36,762 nt of DNA, taken from an uncultured Lachnotalea sp. GTDB taxonomy: Bacteria > Bacillota > Clostridia > Lachnospirales > Lachnospiraceae. The stretch's first letter is position 1. Each line of letters opens with the position of its first letter. Below the pieces are notes generated by a model. The model searched no databases. It saw only the letters and a program-made list of their open reading frames with translations, and was not told the origin of the DNA. The stretch lies in NCBI GenBank assembly GCA_948470255.1, contig CAOKOS010000022.1, positions 1 through 36,762 of the forward strand, written 5' to 3'. The position numbers were made by a program, and so were the translations under genes. Below are positions 33,460 through 36,762 of the stretch, in pieces.

Positions 33460-36400
33460 ATGTATCGCTGCCATATCCACTTTTATTTTGCGGGGAAGCC
33501 GTGCAGAGCGTTTGAAATCATAAAGGAAATGTCTCCGCTGGAGGCTTTTACCCATGAGTTTTCGGAGAGTGAGAAACCAGATCAGGGTCTGGCGGCCGAA
33601 GCAGATGTGATATTGGCCGATCTGCAGCATATTGGACTGGCAGAGGGACTTGGGATATTGCTTGCAGGAAAGAGGGAGGAAGCAGAGTTGATCCTTCTTG
33701 CGGGTGAAGAACATGCCTCATATTTGACGGAGTACTTGTCTGAAATTGAGGACTTATGGAAGATACCCATGACGGAGGAGGAGATTCGCTTCCGTTTTCT
33801 TAAATGGCAAAAGACATGTAAGATGGAAAAAGATTATTGGCAGACCAGCCATTACCTGGAGTCCACTATCAATAATGTACCTAATCTGATCTGGTATAAG
33901 GACAAAGATGGCGTCCATGAAAAAGTAAATGATAGTTTTTGCCGGACTGTGGGAAAAACCAAGAAGCAGGTAGAAGGTCAGCGGCATGCATATATCTGGG
34001 ATGTGGAAGAGGATGATCCCGCCTGTATTGAGTCAGAACGGGAAGTGATGAGCAGGAAAGAAACATGTGTCTCTGAGGAAACCGTAAAGTCTGGGGACAG
34101 TATCAAACTGCTCACCACATACAAATCTCCGCTGTATGATTTGGATGGGAGTGTTATGGGGACCGTGGGGGTCGCCATTGATGTGACCCAGGAGCGGGCT
34201 TACGAGCAGGAGATCATCCAGAAAAACCGTACATTGGAGACGATTTTCACTACGATGGACTGCGGCGTCATGTGCCACACAACAGATGGGGCGCGGATTT
34301 TAAGTATCAACAGGGCGGCTCTCAAAATCCTTGGGTATGAGTCTCAGGAAGAGATGATGGCAGAAGGATTTGATATGGTGGCCTATTCTGTGGTGGAAGA
34401 AGACAGGGAAGCGCTCAGGAAAAGTATCCGCGACCTGACCAAAGAGGGAGACAGTGTCAGTGTGGAATACCGTGTGCGCCATAAAAACGGCGATATTCTG
34501 CATGTGATGGGAAATGTGAAACTGCTGAAGGAAAATGGAGAACTTCTTTATCAGCGTTTCCTTTTGGATTGTACGGAGCAGAAGCTTCAAGAAAAGGAGC
34601 ACGAACGGCGGCAGATGGAACTGGTCCATGCACTTAGCATTGATTACAACCTGGTCTGTTTCTTTGATTTGAATACAGGCATGGGACACAGGATCCGCCA
34701 TGAAGATAACGGTGACAGTCTTTTAGAGGCTGTTTTTGAAGGGGAGCTTTTCCTGGATGACAGGATGGAGCGTTACATAGAGTTATTTGTCCATGAGGAT
34801 GACCGTGATATGCTGCGGCAGATGGCTTCCAGAGAAGGACTGAAGAGAGAGCTGGCAGAAAAGACACAGTGTTATATGAATTACCGCACTGTGAAAAACG
34901 ACCATGTAAGATATTTTCAGATGAAAGTAGTGCGCACAGGCGAATGGGAAGAAAACCATGGGATTGTTTTGGGCTTCCGCAGTGTGGATGAGGAAATCCG
35001 AAATGAGATGGAACAAAAGAGCCTGCTCGAAAGTGCGCTTATGCAGGCCAACAGGGCCAACAGGGCCAAGAGTACATTTCTTTCCAATATGTCCCACGAT
35101 ATCCGTACGCCTATGAATGCCATCGTGGGCTTTACGGCTCTGGCGCTTACCCACATCGAGCGGCAGGAACGGGTAAAAGAATACCTGAAAAAAATCATGA
35201 CGTCGGGCAATCATTTGTTGAGCCTGATCAATGACGTGTTGGATATGAGCCGGATTGAAAGCGGGAAAATGCATTTGGAGGAAAAGCCCTGCAGGCTTCC
35301 TGATATTCTCCATGGGCTGCGCAATATCATACAGGCAGACATCCATGCAAAGCAGTTGGAATTCTATATTGATACGGTGGATGTTTTTGACGAGGACATT
35401 TACTGCGATAAACTGCGGCTGAACCAGGTGCTTTTAAATCTGTTGAGTAATGCCATTAAATATACAGGCGCAGGTGGTATTATCACCTTGAGAATCACGG
35501 AAAAAGGCGGAGCGCCTGCCGGGTACGCCAATTATGAATTCTATATCAGAGACACGGGCATTGGAATGAGCGAAGAGTTTGTCGCCCATGTTTTTGAGCC
35601 TTTTGAGAGAGAAAAAAACACCACCATCAGCGGAATCCAGGGAACCGGCCTGGGAATGGCCATTACGAAGAATATCGTGGATATGATGAACGGCTCTATT
35701 GCGGTAAAGAGTGAAGAAGGCTCAGGGACAGAGTTTGTTGTCTCCTTTACTTTCCGTTTGGATTCTGATGCAAAGGAGCCGCAGGATATACCGGAGCTGA
35801 AAGACTGCCGGGCTTTGGTGGTGGATGATGATTTTAATACTTGTGACAGTGTGTCCTATATGTTGGGGCAGATTGGAATGCGTGCGGAATGGACTTTGTC
35901 AGGGAAGGAAGCGGTGCTTCGTACCCGCCAGGCAGTGATGCGTGGGGATGAATACAGGGTTTATATTGTTGACTGGTTCCTGCCGGATATGAACGGAATT
36001 GAAGTTACCAGGAGGATACGCCAGGAAACAGAAGAAAAAGTACCGGTGATCGTTTTAACTGCTTATGATTGGTCGGAGATTGAGGAGGAGGCAAAGGAAG
36101 CCGGAGTCACGGCATTTTGCAGTAAGCCCTTGTTTTTGTCAGAGCTTAGGAGCTGCTTGTCTTCCATCGTGGGCACAGGGCAGAGCAGCGGGGGCAATAA
36201 CCGGAAAGAGCCGGTAAAACCTCAGGCAGGGAGGATTCTTTTGGCTGAGGATAATAAGTTAAACCAGGAAATCGCAATGGAAATCCTGATGGATGCCGGT
36301 TTTTCTGTTGATGTTGCAGAAAATGGGGAAATCGCGGTGAATATGGTAAAAACCTCTGAACCGGGCTACTACCAGCTTGTGTTGATGGATGTCCAGATGC

Positions 36401-36615
36401 CGGTGATGAATGGCCATGAAGCGGCCAGGGCAATCCGAAAACTGGAAAATCAAAAGCTGTCTTCTGTGCCGATTCTGGCAATGACGGCAAATGCCTTTGA
36501 AGAAGACCGTCAGGCAGCTTTGGAATGTGGGATGAATGGACATATCGCGAAGCCCATTGATGTGGAAAAGCTGTTGGAAACACTGGATGAGGTGCTGACA
36601 GAACAGAGTGCGTGA
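33460..36615 (+). CDS. Multi-PAS hybrid sensor kinase (PAS-PAS-HisKA-HATPase-REC-REC)
   Basis: A 1051-residue cytoplasmic kinase with no membrane helix. Residues 1-115 look like a degenerate receiver (VILADLQHIG, then AELILLAGEEH). PAS domains lie at about 130-245 (NNVPNLIWYKDKDGVHEKVN) and 255-375, and a further PAS-like region at about 385-510. HisKA has His546 (SNMSHDIRTPMN). The ATPase domain shows DTGIGM (698-703) and GTGLGM (728-733). Receiver 1 has DDD (789-791), phosphoacceptor Asp838 (VDWFLPD) and Lys889. Receiver 2 has EDN (930-932), Asp977 (LMDVQMP) and a KPID lysine. It shares YDWSEIEEEA with receiver 1 of the 847-residue kinase, so the two are paralogues. GGGAGG lies upstream of the ATG. 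Confidence 0.92.
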   Translation: MYRCHIHFYFAGKPCRAFEIIKEMSPLEAFTHEFSESEKPDQGLAAEADVILADLQHIGLAEGLGILLAGKREEAELILLAGEEHASYLTEYLSEIEDLWKIPMTEEEIRFRFLKWQKTCKMEKDYWQTSHYLESTINNVPNLIWYKDKDGVHEKVNDSFCRTVGKTKKQVEGQRHAYIWDVEEDDPACIESEREVMSRKETCVSEETVKSGDSIKLLTTYKSPLYDLDGSVMGTVGVAIDVTQERAYEQEIIQKNRTLETIFTTMDCGVMCHTTDGARILSINRAALKILGYESQEEMMAEGFDMVAYSVVEEDREALRKSIRDLTKEGDSVSVEYRVRHKNGDILHVMGNVKLLKENGELLYQRFLLDCTEQKLQEKEHERRQMELVHALSIDYNLVCFFDLNTGMGHRIRHEDNGDSLLEAVFEGELFLDDRMERYIELFVHEDDRDMLRQMASREGLKRELAEKTQCYMNYRTVKNDHVRYFQMKVVRTGEWEENHGIVLGFRSVDEEIRNEMEQKSLLESALMQANRANRAKSTFLSNMSHDIRTPMNAIVGFTALALTHIERQERVKEYLKKIMTSGNHLLSLINDVLDMSRIESGKMHLEEKPCRLPDILHGLRNIIQADIHAKQLEFYIDTVDVFDEDIYCDKLRLNQVLLNLLSNAIKYTGAGGIITLRITEKGGAPAGYANYEFYIRDTGIGMSEEFVAHVFEPFEREKNTTISGIQGTGLGMAITKNIVDMMNGSIAVKSEEGSGTEFVVSFTFRLDSDAKEPQDIPELKDCRALVVDDDFNTCDSVSYMLGQIGMRAEWTLSGKEAVLRTRQAVMRGDEYRVYIVDWFLPDMNGIEVTRRIRQETEEKVPVIVLTAYDWSEIEEEAKEAGVTAFCSKPLFLSELRSCLSSIVGTGQSSGGNNRKEPVKPQAGRILLAEDNKLNQEIAMEILMDAGFSVDVAENGEIAVNMVKTSEPGYYQLVLMDVQMPVMNGHEAARAIRKLENQKLSSVPILAMTANAFEEDRQAALECGMNGHIAKPIDVEKLLETLDEVLTEQSA

Positions 36616-36633
36616 TCATGCGGCCAAAGAAGG

Positions 36634-36662
36634 CTTCTGGAAAATATTTTCCAGAAGTTTTT
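36634..36662 (+). terminator. Terminator of the 1051-residue hybrid kinase gene
   Basis: A perfect 24-bp palindrome (36634-36657; half-site CTTCTGGAAAAT) is followed by TTTTTC. The effective loop must open in the central A/T bases. Confidence 0.8.
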
Positions 36663-36762
36663 CACTTTATAGGAAACCACGTCCTATAAAGTGAAAACGC
36701 TCCGCGCGGATCGCACTGCGGCGGAAAGGAATTATGTCGCTGAAGCGACCCGCCGCAGGCGG
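36663..36762 (+). repeat. Mosaic intergenic repeat, copy 5 (B-C-D, cut by window end)
   Basis: Module B is a 12-bp stem CACTTTATAGGA/TCCTATAAAGTG with a 7-nt loop (36663-36693). Module C (about 36694-36734) is nearly identical to copy 3. Module D begins with GTCGCT/AGCGAC, against ATCGCT/AGCGAT in copy 3, which is a paired change that keeps the stem. The CCGCC/GGCGG hairpin follows and the window ends there. Confidence 0.85.

Overview
The window looks like chromosome from a spore-forming, anaerobic Clostridia of the Lachnospiraceae type (inference). The reasons are a SpoVAF/GerA-type germination protein, the electron-bifurcating NfnAB pair, a rubrerythrin/rubredoxin fusion protein, several long PAS/HisKA/REC hybrid kinases, strong AGGAGG ribosome sites and moderate GC. 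There are no rRNA or tRNA genes, no CRISPR array and no transposase.

Layout. 1-1442: a repeat copy, then a metallophosphoesterase-rubrerythrin-rubredoxin fusion. 1443-2228: a 786-bp gene-free leader with a consensus promoter, a small palindrome, a 19-bp-stem hairpin and seven tandem 65-bp repeats. 2229-6501: an XRE-cupin regulator and the polyamine importer potABCD. 6637-8310: a PHP-domain protein and a membrane-anchored SH3 protein. 8485-15520: signal transduction, with a hybrid kinase on the minus strand, a divergent membrane hybrid kinase, and a REC/HD-GYP/GGDEF response regulator 16 bp behind the latter. 15600-18091: an Asp/Glu racemase family protein, a YitT family protein and a convergent unknown membrane protein. 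18392-22606: rpsT, guaB, lysA and a HAD hydrolase. 22759-24030: an AI-2E family membrane protein. 24095-28112: a zinc-ribbon/YARHG protein, a TadZ/CpaE-like protein with a degenerate P-loop, an FHA protein and a zinc-ribbon membrane protein with a Gly/Gln/Pro/Tyr repeat. 28463-31791: nfnA, nfnB, a Dabb protein and araD. 31889-36615: a SpoVAF-like protein and a 1051-residue hybrid kinase.

How the genes fit together. The XRE-cupin gene and potABCD very probably form one polyamine-responsive operon behind the long repeat-bearing leader. The 847-residue kinase and the 693-residue regulator look like a cognate pair feeding c-di-GMP turnover. The 24-27 kb cluster (YARHG, pseudo-P-loop, FHA) is the least understood group and may be an envelope signalling or assembly module.

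The two strongest non-genic signals are these. First, the seven 65-bp repeats in the pot leader each carry a perfect Shine-Dalgarno-like AAGGAGGA. Second, a modular structured repeat occurs five times between genes (1-103, 8361-8402, 18750-18919, 28211-28299, 36663-36762). One of its stems shows a compensatory base change, and one hairpin loop is inverted between copies.
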